Shown piece after piece: positions 52,294 through 60,413 of a stretch of DNA of 64,000 nucleotides (position 1 is the stretch's first letter; every line of letters begins with the position of its first letter). Source of the stretch: Lientehia hominis (lineage in GTDB: Bacteria; Bacillota; Clostridia; Lachnospirales; Lachnospiraceae); NCBI RefSeq assembly GCF_021044755.1, contig NZ_JAJNOR010000001.1:1-64000 (forward strand), given 5' to 3'. The position numbers and the translations under genes were made by a program. The notes below the pieces were generated by a model. That model was not told the DNA's origin. It saw nothing but the letters and a program-made list of their open reading frames with translations, and ran no database searches.

Positions 52294-53436
52294 ATGTTTA
52301 AGTTTAAAGAGTACCGTTTTCGTTATTTCAATATCAGACTCATATTATTTGTACTGTCCCTGGCAGTGATCGGCATATTGTTTGTGAAGAGCGCCACGAT
52401 AAATTCCGGGACAGATACTTATAACAAACAGATTTTCGGCGTGGCTCTGGGAGTGGCATGCATGTTCTTAGTTTCTTTGATTGATTATCACTGGATCTTG
52501 CAGCTTTACTGGCCTATTTATGCAGTCAATATCGCGATGCTCCTGGCCACAAAGTTCATGGGGCAGTCCGGCGGAGGAGCGCAGCGCTGGCTGAATCTGC
52601 CGGTAATCGGTCAGATACAGCCGTCTGAGTTTTCGAAGATCATGCTGATTTTATTTTTCGCCATGTTTTTCTATAAACACCGCGAAAAAATCAGTTCGGT
52701 GCGGATTGTGATTCTGTCACTTATTCTGTTTGGCATTCCAGCGTATATGATATTTGATCAGCCGAATCTTTCCACGACCCTTGTAACGGTGGTGATATTC
52801 CTGGTCATGCTGTATGTGGCGAAAATAAGCTATAAATGGATCGGAGGCGTGTTTGCGGTTCTGGTACCTGCCGGCATCTGGTTTATTTATTATATCCAGC
52901 AAGAGGGACAGAAGCTTCTGCAGCCATACCAGGTGAACAGGATCATGTCGTGGATCAACCCGTCCAAGTATCCCGCGGACAATACTCAGCAGCAGATGAA
53001 TTCTATCATGGCCATCGGTTCCGGACAGCTTCATGGGAAGGGGCTGGCAAATACCACCCTGGCTTCCGTGAAAAACGGGAATTTTCTGTCCGAAGAGGAC
53101 ACGGATTTTATTTTCGCCGTGATCGGGGAAGAGGCCGGTTTTGTGGGAAGTGTCATCATCATCAGCCTGCTGGCCCTTCTGACGGCAGAATGCATCTATA
53201 TGGCCGCAAGAGCGAGAGATATGACAGGAAGACTTATCTGCAGCGGCATGGCGGCTTTGATTGCCTTCCAATCTTTTGTAAACATCGGTGTGGCAACGGG
53301 GCTTGTTCCCAACACAGGCCTGCCGCTTCCTTTTATCAGCGCCGGACTGAGCTCGCTTCTGAGCATTTTTATAGGTATGGGATTGGTTTTGAATGTCGGT
53401 CTTCAAAGAAAATATGATAATAGAGGAGGGTTTTAA
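52294..53436 (+). CDS. rodA: peptidoglycan glycosyltransferase RodA (SEDS family)
   Basis: A 380-residue SEDS protein with about ten hydrophobic segments. Marks: RWLNLPVIGQIQPSEFSKIM, then the central loop and NFLSEEDTDFIFAVIGEEAG, and C-terminal LPFISAGLSSLLS. It polymerises glycan strands with PBP2, whose gene is four genes upstream. AAAGGATGA precedes the ATG. Confidence 0.95.
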   Translation: MFKFKEYRFRYFNIRLILFVLSLAVIGILFVKSATINSGTDTYNKQIFGVALGVACMFLVSLIDYHWILQLYWPIYAVNIAMLLATKFMGQSGGGAQRWLNLPVIGQIQPSEFSKIMLILFFAMFFYKHREKISSVRIVILSLILFGIPAYMIFDQPNLSTTLVTVVIFLVMLYVAKISYKWIGGVFAVLVPAGIWFIYYIQQEGQKLLQPYQVNRIMSWINPSKYPADNTQQQMNSIMAIGSGQLHGKGLANTTLASVKNGNFLSEEDTDFIFAVIGEEAGFVGSVIIISLLALLTAECIYMAARARDMTGRLICSGMAALIAFQSFVNIGVATGLVPNTGLPLPFISAGLSSLLSIFIGMGLVLNVGLQRKYDNRGGF

Positions 53437-53438
53437 GT

Positions 53439-53834
53439 ATGAATGTGGGACTTATCGCACATGATGCAAAGAAAAAGCTGATGCAGAATTTTACGATCGC
53501 GTATCGGGGGATTCTTTGTAAGCATGAACTCTATGCGACAGGTACAACGGGGCGTCTGATTGAAGAAGTGACAAATCTGAGCATCCACAAATTTCTGGCG
53601 GGCCATCTGGGCGGAGAACAGCAGCTGGCGGCACAGATTGAGAACAATCAGATTGATTTAATGATCTTTCTGCGGGATCCCCTCCACCCGAAGTCACACG
53701 AGCCGGATGTTTTCGAGGTCATCCGTTTGTGCGATATCCACAATATTCCTCTGGCTACGAATCTGGCCACAGCTGAGCTCCTGGTGAAAGCGATGGAGCG
53801 GGGAGATATGGAATGGCGGGAAGCTTACAAATAA
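53439..53834 (+). CDS. mgsA: methylglyoxal synthase
   Basis: A 131-residue enzyme converting dihydroxyacetone phosphate to methylglyoxal and phosphate. Motifs: VGLIAHDAKK, YATGTTGRLIEE, LAGHLGGEQQLAAQI, DLMIFLRDPLHPKSHEPDV, and the catalytic His region CDIHNIPLATNLATAEL. It follows rodA by two bases with GAGGAGGG upstream, an order seen in related Clostridia. Confidence 0.96.
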   Translation: MNVGLIAHDAKKKLMQNFTIAYRGILCKHELYATGTTGRLIEEVTNLSIHKFLAGHLGGEQQLAAQIENNQIDLMIFLRDPLHPKSHEPDVFEVIRLCDIHNIPLATNLATAELLVKAMERGDMEWREAYK

Positions 53835-53859
53835 TTTTAAGAAGGAAATGATACAGGAT

Positions 53860-54891
53860 ATGCCACGAACAACAACAGCGAAGCAGGTAAAACGTACCCG
53901 GATTGCACTGAAATTCGGCCTTGCCATATTGGCGGTCGCCGCCTGCACGATCGTCTTCTCATGTTTTATTAAAAGCCCTTTTTCAGGAAAAGGCAGTACT
54001 TCCATGCTGGCCGCTTATGAAGGACAGGATGAGGATCTGTCCATGGAGGCGCCGGATGTTCCTGGAGAAGCCCCGGCCCTGTTTGCGGAGAAGCTTTGCG
54101 TAGTTACAGCGGATTCAGAGGCAGATCCTGACATCACGTCTGAGGCCGGTGTGACCTTTGACCGAACCAACGGAGAAGTGGTCTACAGTAAAAATGCTTA
54201 TGAACGGCTTTATCCTGCCAGTGTCACAAAGATCATGACCTGCCTGGTAGCTTTAAAATACGGGGACCTGTCTAAGGAGATTACTGTACGGGCCGATATG
54301 CTCGCAAATCTGGACCCGGATTCTTCTGTATGTCGTGTAAAGGATGGGGATACGCTGAACCTGGAGCAGCTTTTGTATGGACTGATGCTCCCCTCAGGAA
54401 ATGATGCAGCCAATGTGATCGCGTATTTGGTCGCAGGGGGGGAAGAAGCGTTCGTGGAGTTGATGAACCAGGAAGCCCGTTCTCTGGGAGCGACGGACAG
54501 CCACTTTGTCAATGCCCATGGGCTGAATGATCCGAATCATTACACAACGGCGTACGATATCTACCTTATTTTTAACGAGTTGATGAACTATGAAGAGTTT
54601 ATGAAGATCATCGGTACGCAGCAATATACGGCGCAGTATACCAACAATGGACAGCCGGTGACTAATACGTGGAACAGAGGAATCTGGTATTTCTGCGGAC
54701 AGGCGGTGGCGCCGGACGGCGTAACTCCTCTTGGGGGAAAGACTGGTACGACTCCGGAAGCGAAATTCTGCCTTTCTATGGCATCAGAGGATGAGACGGG
54801 AGCGCAGTATGTTTCAGTGGTCCTGAAAGCCGATAGCCGTGAGTCGTTGTACGTTACCATGACCTCTCTGCTTTCAAAAATTCAGAAATAA
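53860..54891 (+). CDS. D-alanyl-D-alanine carboxypeptidase (S11, DacF/PBP5 type)
   Basis: A 343-residue exported serine peptidase trimming the stem peptide of peptidoglycan. An N-terminal hydrophobic segment (FGLAILAVAACTIVFSCF) is a signal or anchor. Active-site motifs: SVTK (Ser121, Lys124), the SGN triad in LMLPSGNDAANVIAYL, and KTG in LGGKTGTTPEAKF. The ATG at 53848 abuts its AAGGAA and is unlikely; 53860 is preferred but spacing is long, so the start is uncertain. There is no C-terminal amphipathic anchor domain as in long PBP5. Confidence 0.92.
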   Translation: MPRTTTAKQVKRTRIALKFGLAILAVAACTIVFSCFIKSPFSGKGSTSMLAAYEGQDEDLSMEAPDVPGEAPALFAEKLCVVTADSEADPDITSEAGVTFDRTNGEVVYSKNAYERLYPASVTKIMTCLVALKYGDLSKEITVRADMLANLDPDSSVCRVKDGDTLNLEQLLYGLMLPSGNDAANVIAYLVAGGEEAFVELMNQEARSLGATDSHFVNAHGLNDPNHYTTAYDIYLIFNELMNYEEFMKIIGTQQYTAQYTNNGQPVTNTWNRGIWYFCGQAVAPDGVTPLGGKTGTTPEAKFCLSMASEDETGAQYVSVVLKADSRESLYVTMTSLLSKIQK

Positions 54892-54894
54892 GGA

Positions 54895-54923
54895 TTGTAC
54901 TTTCATGTGATTTATACTATAAT
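54895..54923 (+). promoter_or_regulatory. Putative promoter for the P-loop protein gene
   Basis: TTGTAC (54895-54900) and TATAAT (54918-54923) with a 17-base spacer, 60 bases before the start. Confidence 0.65.
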
Positions 54924-54982
54924 TAGAACAGGGTTTTATAAATATCCGAACTATTACTTAGTGACTAAAGGAGGAGTGCATT

Positions 54983-55402
54983 ATGGTGCAGATCATAGCA
55001 GGAAAGATGGGGAAGGGAAAGACAAAGTTTCTGCTTGAAAAAGCAAATGTGGCAGTGAAAGAATGTAAGGGGTCCCTCGTATATCTCGACAAAAATACGA
55101 AAAATATGCACGAGTTAGACAACAAAGTTCGTCTTATCAATGTCTATGATTATCCGATTCGTTCTTATAATGCTTTTATTGGATTCCTGTGCGGCATTAT
55201 TTCACAGGATTATGATCTGGAATATGTATTCCTGGACAGTTTCTTAAAGCTGGCGCACCTGGAAGGCCAGGACATCTCCGCCGCTTTGATTGAATTAGAA
55301 CAGCTTGGACAACAATATGGAGTTACCATCATCCTGAGTATTTCTATGGACGCACAGGATCTTCCTGAACATGCACAGTCAAAAGTGATTGTTTCCTTAT
55401 AG
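54983..55402 (+). CDS. small P-loop NTPase-like protein, unknown function
   Basis: A 139-residue protein. A Walker A motif sits at the N-terminus (GKMGKGKT, residues 7-14), and a Walker B-like Asp follows hydrophobic residues in DLEYVFLDSFLKLAH. The rest is short for a complete ATPase but could form a minimal RecA/thymidine-kinase-like core. No other family mark is recognised. AAAGGAGGAG lies eight bases upstream. It has its own promoter and terminator and is thus a single-gene unit between the carboxypeptidase and DUF378 genes. Confidence 0.75.
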   Translation: MVQIIAGKMGKGKTKFLLEKANVAVKECKGSLVYLDKNTKNMHELDNKVRLINVYDYPIRSYNAFIGFLCGIISQDYDLEYVFLDSFLKLAHLEGQDISAALIELEQLGQQYGVTIILSISMDAQDLPEHAQSKVIVSL

Positions 55403-55430
55403 TAACTTACATAATGAATGATAAATATGG

Positions 55431-55469
55431 TTCGGGACGTGATAACCCCACGTCCCGAATTTATTCTTT
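55431..55469 (+). terminator. Terminator after the P-loop protein gene
   Basis: TTCGGGACGTG (55431-55441) pairs perfectly with CACGTCCCGAA (55449-55459), with a seven-base loop, followed by a T-rich tail (TTTATTCTTT). Confidence 0.8.
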
Positions 55470-55576
55470 GACACCGACCGTATATGCATTGTGTTTCCCT
55501 GCCAAAGAATAAAGCCCCCGGCGGATCGCAGAGGCAGAAAGAACGCATCTGCATCCCAAAAGATGACGGAACGTTT

Positions 55577-55786
55577 TCAGTCAGTACCGTTTCCGACACG
55601 GCCGAACATACTGATAAGATACAGGCCGCAAATGCCCACAACAGCGTAAATGATGCGGGAAATCAGGGTCATGTCCCCGAACAGGAATGTGACCAGGTTG
55701 AATTTGAAGAATCCGATTAGACCCCAGTTCACGGCACCGATGATGGTGATGACGAGAGCGGTGTAATCAAGTGGTTTGGAATTCAT
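55577..55786 (-). CDS. DUF378 family small membrane protein (YuzA-like)
   Basis: A 69-residue protein with two hydrophobic helices: LDYTALVITIIGAVNWGLIG and ISRIIYAVVGICGLYLISMF. The NWGLIG-FF-FNLV pattern is the DUF378 signature. Function unknown. AAAGGAGG lies upstream on the minus strand. It is the only minus-strand gene in the second half of the window. The 174 bases between it and the upstream P-loop gene hold the terminator and nothing else I can support. Confidence 0.88.
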   Translation of the reverse strand: MNSKPLDYTALVITIIGAVNWGLIGFFKFNLVTFLFGDMTLISRIIYAVVGICGLYLISMFGRVGNGTD

Positions 55787-55879
55787 GAGCTTTTCCCTCC
55801 TTTCCTTTTTTTAGTTTATTCTTATTTCAGGATATTATTATGGGAAAGATTTCCAAGGTTTGTTTTAAAGGAGCCATTC

Positions 55880-57271
55880 ATGGCAAGTACAAGCAAAAAG
55901 ATCATTCGTTATAAAAAACCGAAAAATATAAATATCGGCATAGCCGTATTTGCCGTTATTTTTTTATATTTGATCATCGTGCTCATTCAGTTCATGATCA
56001 AACCTAAAATTAAGATGTATGAAGTCTTAGACGGAGACATTGCCAACGATTCTTTTTATACGGGAGTGATACTCCGAAACGAAACAGTGGTGAATTCCGA
56101 TTATGCCGGATATGTAAACTACTATCTGCGGGAAAAGCAAAAAGCTGCGGTCGGGAACCTGATTTTCACTGTGGATGAGAATGGCTCCATGACTGAATAT
56201 CTGAATCAGTCCTCAGGAGAAGAGAGCAGGTTGTCTGATGATAATCTGAAAGAAATGAAAGAATTACTGGCAGATTTCAGTACGTCTTACTCTGACAGCC
56301 AGTTTTCAGACGTATACGATATCAATACAACTCTTAATTCTATGCTGATGGAATATATCAATATCAATGCCCTGCAGGAGCTGAGCACAGCGGAAGGAGA
56401 GGGAAACGCGATTTCCTTTCAACGGTGTTACGCACAGACCAGCGGGATTGTTATCTATTCGACGGATGGAATGGAGGGGCTGACTGCAGATCAGGTATCA
56501 GCAGATACTTTCTCTAAGGAAAATTATCAGAAGACCACTTATGCCGGCGGACAGCTGATAAACAGTGGTACTCCTGCTTATAAAATGATCACCGATGACT
56601 CCTGGTCAGTGGTGATTCCTCTGGAAGAGGACGAACTGTCGGATTACACCGATGTGACCTCAGTGTCTGTTCATTTTCCGAAGAAAAATCTGGATGCGGC
56701 GGCCGGTTTTTCCGTTTTTACCGGAAAAGACGGAGTATCCTATGGGAAAATCGACCTCAATAAATATATGATCCAATTTGCAGGTGAGCGTTTTGTGGAA
56801 GTGGAAGTGAAAAATTCTCAGGCAGAAGGGCTGAAAGTGCCCAAGACAGCGTTGACCACGAAAGACTTTTTTGTCATCCCCGCGAATTTCATTACCTCAG
56901 GAGGAGACAGTGCCGAAGAAGGCTTCTATAAAGAGGTCTATGCCAATGACGGGACTTCCACAATGGAGTTTACTGTAGCTGACATATACCGCACCACTGA
57001 TGAATACTACTATGTTTCCATGGATGATTTTACAGAAGGAGATTATATCATACTTCCAGACTCCAATGAACGATATCAGATCGGCGCAAAGGAATCACTG
57101 CAGGGAGTATACAATATAAACCGGGGATACGCTGTTTTTAAGCAGGTGGAGATTCTGGATGAGAACAGTGAATATTGTATCGTTAAGAAGAATATGTCAT
57201 ATGGTCTTCGAAGCTATGACCACATCGTGCTGAACGCATCTCTTGTAAAGGAGGACGATATTCTCCGCTGA
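55880..57271 (+). CDS. HlyD-like membrane fusion/adaptor protein
   Basis: A 463-residue protein: basic N-terminus, one transmembrane helix at about residues 20-42 (IAVFAVIFLYLIIVLIQFMI), then an extracytoplasmic part resembling HlyD-type adaptors (DGDIANDSFYTGVILRNETV, VNSDYAGYVNYYLREKQKAA, VGNLIFTVDENG). Adaptors normally work with an ABC exporter, but none is encoded here. AAAGGAG lies eight bases upstream. sepF follows with its own promoter. The link to division is inferred only from position. Confidence 0.72.
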   Translation: MASTSKKIIRYKKPKNINIGIAVFAVIFLYLIIVLIQFMIKPKIKMYEVLDGDIANDSFYTGVILRNETVVNSDYAGYVNYYLREKQKAAVGNLIFTVDENGSMTEYLNQSSGEESRLSDDNLKEMKELLADFSTSYSDSQFSDVYDINTTLNSMLMEYININALQELSTAEGEGNAISFQRCYAQTSGIVIYSTDGMEGLTADQVSADTFSKENYQKTTYAGGQLINSGTPAYKMITDDSWSVVIPLEEDELSDYTDVTSVSVHFPKKNLDAAAGFSVFTGKDGVSYGKIDLNKYMIQFAGERFVEVEVKNSQAEGLKVPKTALTTKDFFVIPANFITSGGDSAEEGFYKEVYANDGTSTMEFTVADIYRTTDEYYYVSMDDFTEGDYIILPDSNERYQIGAKESLQGVYNINRGYAVFKQVEILDENSEYCIVKKNMSYGLRSYDHIVLNASLVKEDDILR

Positions 57272-57297
57272 TTTTTAGAAAAAATACATATAATCTG

Positions 57298-57326
57298 TTG
57301 ACACAATTCGCAAAAACATTGATAAT
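57298..57326 (+). promoter_or_regulatory. sepF: Putative promoter for sepF
   Basis: A consensus TTGACA (57298-57303) and GATAAT (57321-57326) have a 17-base spacer, 37 bases before the start. Confidence 0.7.
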
Positions 57327-57363
57327 GATAGGTGAGTAAAAAATTGAAAGGCGGTCTTTACCC

Positions 57364-57894
57364 ATGAGTAAGTTTATTGATAAATTTCTTGACTCCATGA
57401 AACTGAACGACGAAGACGATTACGACTACGAAGATGACTATATGTATGATGAGGAGGAAGATGACGATTACGAGGAGGAACAGCCGAGGAAAAGCTTCTT
57501 CCATCGTGAGAAACGAACTGCAGAGGAGGAACCGGAAATGGTGGATAGAAAGCCTGCGGCTGCAAAATCTAAACCGAGGACAAGCAATGTAGTTCCCATG
57601 CGTGCTGCTACAAGAGGCGGGATGGAAGTCTGCATGGTAAAGCCCAGCAGTCTGGGAGATGCTCGCGAAATTTGTGATACGCTTTTGAGCGGCCGTGCAG
57701 TTGTCATCAATATGGAGGGGATTCCCACGGAAACTGCGCAGAAGATTATTGACTTTACATCTGGCGCATGTTATTCCATGAATGGGAATATGCAGAAGAT
57801 TTCCAATTACATATTCATCGCGACTCCTCAGACTGTGGAATTATCCGGTGATTTTGAGGATTTAATGGGCAGTTCTTCCGGTCTTTCAGACTGA
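57364..57894 (+). CDS. sepF: cell division protein SepF
   Basis: A 176-residue FtsZ-binding membrane-tethering protein. N-terminal amphipathic helix (SKFIDKFLDSMKLN), a very acidic linker (about residues 16-40, nearly all Asp/Glu/Tyr), then the SepF core: VCMVKPSSLGDAREICDTLL, SGRAVVINMEGIPTETAQKI, IDFTSGACYSMNGNMQKISN, YIFIATPQTVELSGDF. The usual upstream yggS-type gene is absent; an HlyD-like gene is there instead. Confidence 0.95.
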   Translation: MSKFIDKFLDSMKLNDEDDYDYEDDYMYDEEEDDDYEEEQPRKSFFHREKRTAEEEPEMVDRKPAAAKSKPRTSNVVPMRAATRGGMEVCMVKPSSLGDAREICDTLLSGRAVVINMEGIPTETAQKIIDFTSGACYSMNGNMQKISNYIFIATPQTVELSGDFEDLMGSSSGLSD

Positions 57895-57907
57895 CGGGTT
57901 GAAAAAG

Positions 57908-58678
57908 ATGGATAGAGAAGAGCAGTTGTTTCTACACCGTCTCCATGATTTATCTGATGCGTGCTTTCAGCGGGGAATTCCCGTTTATACGGATTTTTTG
58001 AATTTACATGAGCAAACAGTTTTTCTTTCGGCGCTGCCGGAGTTTTCCCATGTCCGCTGTTATCTGGACGGCGGTTATGAGACAGCAGAGAGAAAGATTG
58101 TTTGCTTTCTTCCTGTTTATGGGGGATTTGAAGAAGGGCCAGACAGGGAACAGCTTCCCATAGTTCCGGTACGGATTTCCTCTTCTGCGGGAAAATTTAC
58201 AGTACCAAGCACCCATCGGGATTATTTGGGAGCTGTGCTGAACCTGGGAATTGAGCGGGGAAAGATCGGAGATATCATCGTCGGGGATGGATTTGCGTAC
58301 TGTCTCTGTACGGAAAATATGTCTGATTTCCTGATGGAAGAATTAAAGTCCGTCAGACGTAATCCCGTGGCCTGCACCAGAGCGTCTTTTGCGGATTTGG
58401 AAGAAAACCAGAGCTTCACTGTCATCACTGGTTCCATCGCTTCCCTGAGGATGGACGCGCTGCTGGCGCTTCTTATGAAGTGTTCCCGCTCAAGAGCGTC
58501 TGAATGTCTGGCAGAAGAGAGGGTGTTTTTGAACGGAAAATTATGTGTTTCTCAGACGGCTGTGCCAAAAACAGGGGATATCCTTTCTGTCAGAGGAGTT
58601 GGGAAATATATTTTTGACGGGGTCCTCACTTCAACGAAAAAAGGACGCCAGATGGTTCAGCTGAAAAAATATGACTGA
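57908..58678 (+). CDS. YlmH-like RNA-binding protein with S4 domain
   Basis: A 256-residue protein. The N-terminal region resembles YlmH (YTDFLNLHEQTVFLSALPEF, THRDYLGAVLNLGIERGKIG, IVGDGFAYCLCTENM). The C-terminal S4 domain is seen in SRASECLAEERVFLNGKLCV. YlmH relatives bind ribosomal 50S/tRNA complexes in ribosome rescue. A TTG start at 57899 is possible, but ATG at 57908 is preferred; both have weak ribosome sites, so coupling with sepF is likely. Confidence 0.88.
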   Translation: MDREEQLFLHRLHDLSDACFQRGIPVYTDFLNLHEQTVFLSALPEFSHVRCYLDGGYETAERKIVCFLPVYGGFEEGPDREQLPIVPVRISSSAGKFTVPSTHRDYLGAVLNLGIERGKIGDIIVGDGFAYCLCTENMSDFLMEELKSVRRNPVACTRASFADLEENQSFTVITGSIASLRMDALLALLMKCSRSRASECLAEERVFLNGKLCVSQTAVPKTGDILSVRGVGKYIFDGVLTSTKKGRQMVQLKKYD

Positions 58679-58718
58679 GGCGGCATTTAGATTATAAAAT
58701 ATGAAAGGGTGATAAGAA

Positions 58719-59840
58719 ATGACAGCAGAAAATAAAGTGGAGCCTGAAGAAATCATGGTACATCAGAATGGAAAGCCCATATACCCGGTCATTTTAACGG
58801 ATTCCTTTTACAGCCTCCCAAAATCGGCGGCACAGCTTAACCTTTCTGGCAGAAAAGTATGCATTGTAACAGACAGCAGGGTGGCAAAGCTGTATTTGGA
58901 AGAAATAAAAAACATTTTTGACAGCATATCCGAGAAGATAGTATACTTTGTTTTTCCGGCGGGAGAGCCCTATAAAAACCTGGATACCGTAAAAAGCCTT
59001 TATGAGTATCTGATCTGTCATTCCTTTGACCGGAATGACATCCTGGTGGCGCTGGGCGGCGGAGTGACGGGGGATTTGACCGGCTTCACGGCCGCCACAT
59101 ATTTAAGAGGAATTGATTTCATCCAGGTGCCTACTACCCTCCTTTCTCAGGTGGACAGCAGCATCGGCGGCAAAACCGGCGTGGACTTCGACGCTTACAA
59201 AAATATGGTAGGGGCCTTTTATATGCCCAGACTGGTATATATCAATGTCTCGGTGTTAAAAAGCCTTCCCGAGGAACAATTTGCTTCTGGCATGGGAGAG
59301 GTCATAAAGCATGGCTGTATTCGTTCCGGAGAATACTATCATTGGCTGGAAGCCAATAAAGAGAGCATCCGGCAGAGAAAGACAGATTTCATGGCGGCAA
59401 TGGTAAAGGGAAGCTGTCTCATCAAACGCGCTGTGGTAGAAGAGGATCCGACGGAAAAAGGGATACGCGCCCTTTTGAATTTTGGACATACCCTTGGCCA
59501 TGCCATCGAAAAAGAAAAGGGGTTTACGCTGAGCCACGGGGCCTGTGTGGGAGTGGGATGTGTAGCAGCGGCTTATCTGTCCGAACGGCGCGGAATGCTG
59601 AAACCGGAAGAGTTTAAGAATCTGGAGGAGCTCCTTGCCTATTTCCGTATTCCCGTTTCGCTGCAGGATATCAATGTATCAAACGTGCTGGACGCGGTAA
59701 AGCATGACAAGAAAATGGACTCTGGTGTCATTCGGTTTATATTACTCCGGGCCTTGGGCGATGCCTGCATCGACAAAACCGTTTCGGCGGAAGAAATGGA
59801 GTCGGCCATGGACTATCTGACAAAACCAAGAGGAGAATAA
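58719..59840 (+). CDS. aroB: 3-dehydroquinate synthase
   Basis: A 373-residue NAD/zinc enzyme of the shikimate pathway, converting DAHP to dehydroquinate. Motifs: VFPAGEPYKNLDTVKSLYEY, ALGGGVTGDLTGFTAATYLR, VDSSIGGKTGVD, the metal site FGHTLGHAIE and SHGACVGVG, and KHDKKMDSGVIRF. No other shikimate gene is nearby. It lies between the ylmH-like gene and lspA, where related genomes usually carry divIVA. AAAGGGTGAT precedes the ATG. Confidence 0.94.
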   Translation: MTAENKVEPEEIMVHQNGKPIYPVILTDSFYSLPKSAAQLNLSGRKVCIVTDSRVAKLYLEEIKNIFDSISEKIVYFVFPAGEPYKNLDTVKSLYEYLICHSFDRNDILVALGGGVTGDLTGFTAATYLRGIDFIQVPTTLLSQVDSSIGGKTGVDFDAYKNMVGAFYMPRLVYINVSVLKSLPEEQFASGMGEVIKHGCIRSGEYYHWLEANKESIRQRKTDFMAAMVKGSCLIKRAVVEEDPTEKGIRALLNFGHTLGHAIEKEKGFTLSHGACVGVGCVAAAYLSERRGMLKPEEFKNLEELLAYFRIPVSLQDINVSNVLDAVKHDKKMDSGVIRFILLRALGDACIDKTVSAEEMESAMDYLTKPRGE

Positions 59841-59843
59841 CAT

Positions 59844-60413
59844 ATGGAAGAAAACCAAACAAAAAAACGGCTTTTTACGGTATTCCGCTATCTTTTTGGG
59901 GCAGTTTTGCTCGTGGGATTCGACCAATGGACAAAGAGCCTGGCGGTGGCACATCTGAAGGGACAGGAAGCGTATCCTGTCATCAAAGGAGTCTTTGAGC
60001 TCTCCTATCTGGAAAACCGGGGAATGGCATGGGGGCTTTTGTCCGGCCAGCGGTATGTCTTCCTGATTGGGAGTGTTCTCATCCTTCTTCTGATTGCATA
60101 TGCTTTCTGGAAGGCTCCATCAACCAGGAGATACCTGCCGGCTCGTCTGATTCTGACTGTGCTCTGTGCCGGAGCCGTCGGAAATCTGGCGGATCGTCTT
60201 GTACAGGGATATGTGGTGGACTTTTTTTCCTTAACACTGATTGATTTTCCGGTATTCAATGTGGCGGACTGTTATGTGGTGGCTGCAGGAATCGCTTTTG
60301 TGATCTTTTTTCTGTTTTATTATAAAGACGAAGAACTTGCCGTCTTTCTCCCCGGAAGAAGAAAGAAGAAAAGCACACCGGATAAAAACAGAGGAGAGGA
60401 TGCGCAGATATGA
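59844..60413 (+). CDS. lspA: signal peptidase II (lipoprotein signal peptidase)
   Basis: A 189-residue membrane aspartyl protease that removes signal peptides from prolipoproteins, such as the two DUF3048 lipoproteins here. Four hydrophobic segments; motifs FDQWTKSLA, YLENRGMAWGLLSG, and the catalytic Asp pair in GNLADRLVQGYVVDF and VFNVADCYVVAAG. The C-terminal tail is basic (RRKKKSTPDKNR). It starts three bases after aroB and overlaps rluD by four. Confidence 0.95.
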   Translation: MEENQTKKRLFTVFRYLFGAVLLVGFDQWTKSLAVAHLKGQEAYPVIKGVFELSYLENRGMAWGLLSGQRYVFLIGSVLILLLIAYAFWKAPSTRRYLPARLILTVLCAGAVGNLADRLVQGYVVDFFSLTLIDFPVFNVADCYVVAAGIAFVIFFLFYYKDEELAVFLPGRRKKKSTPDKNRGEDAQI

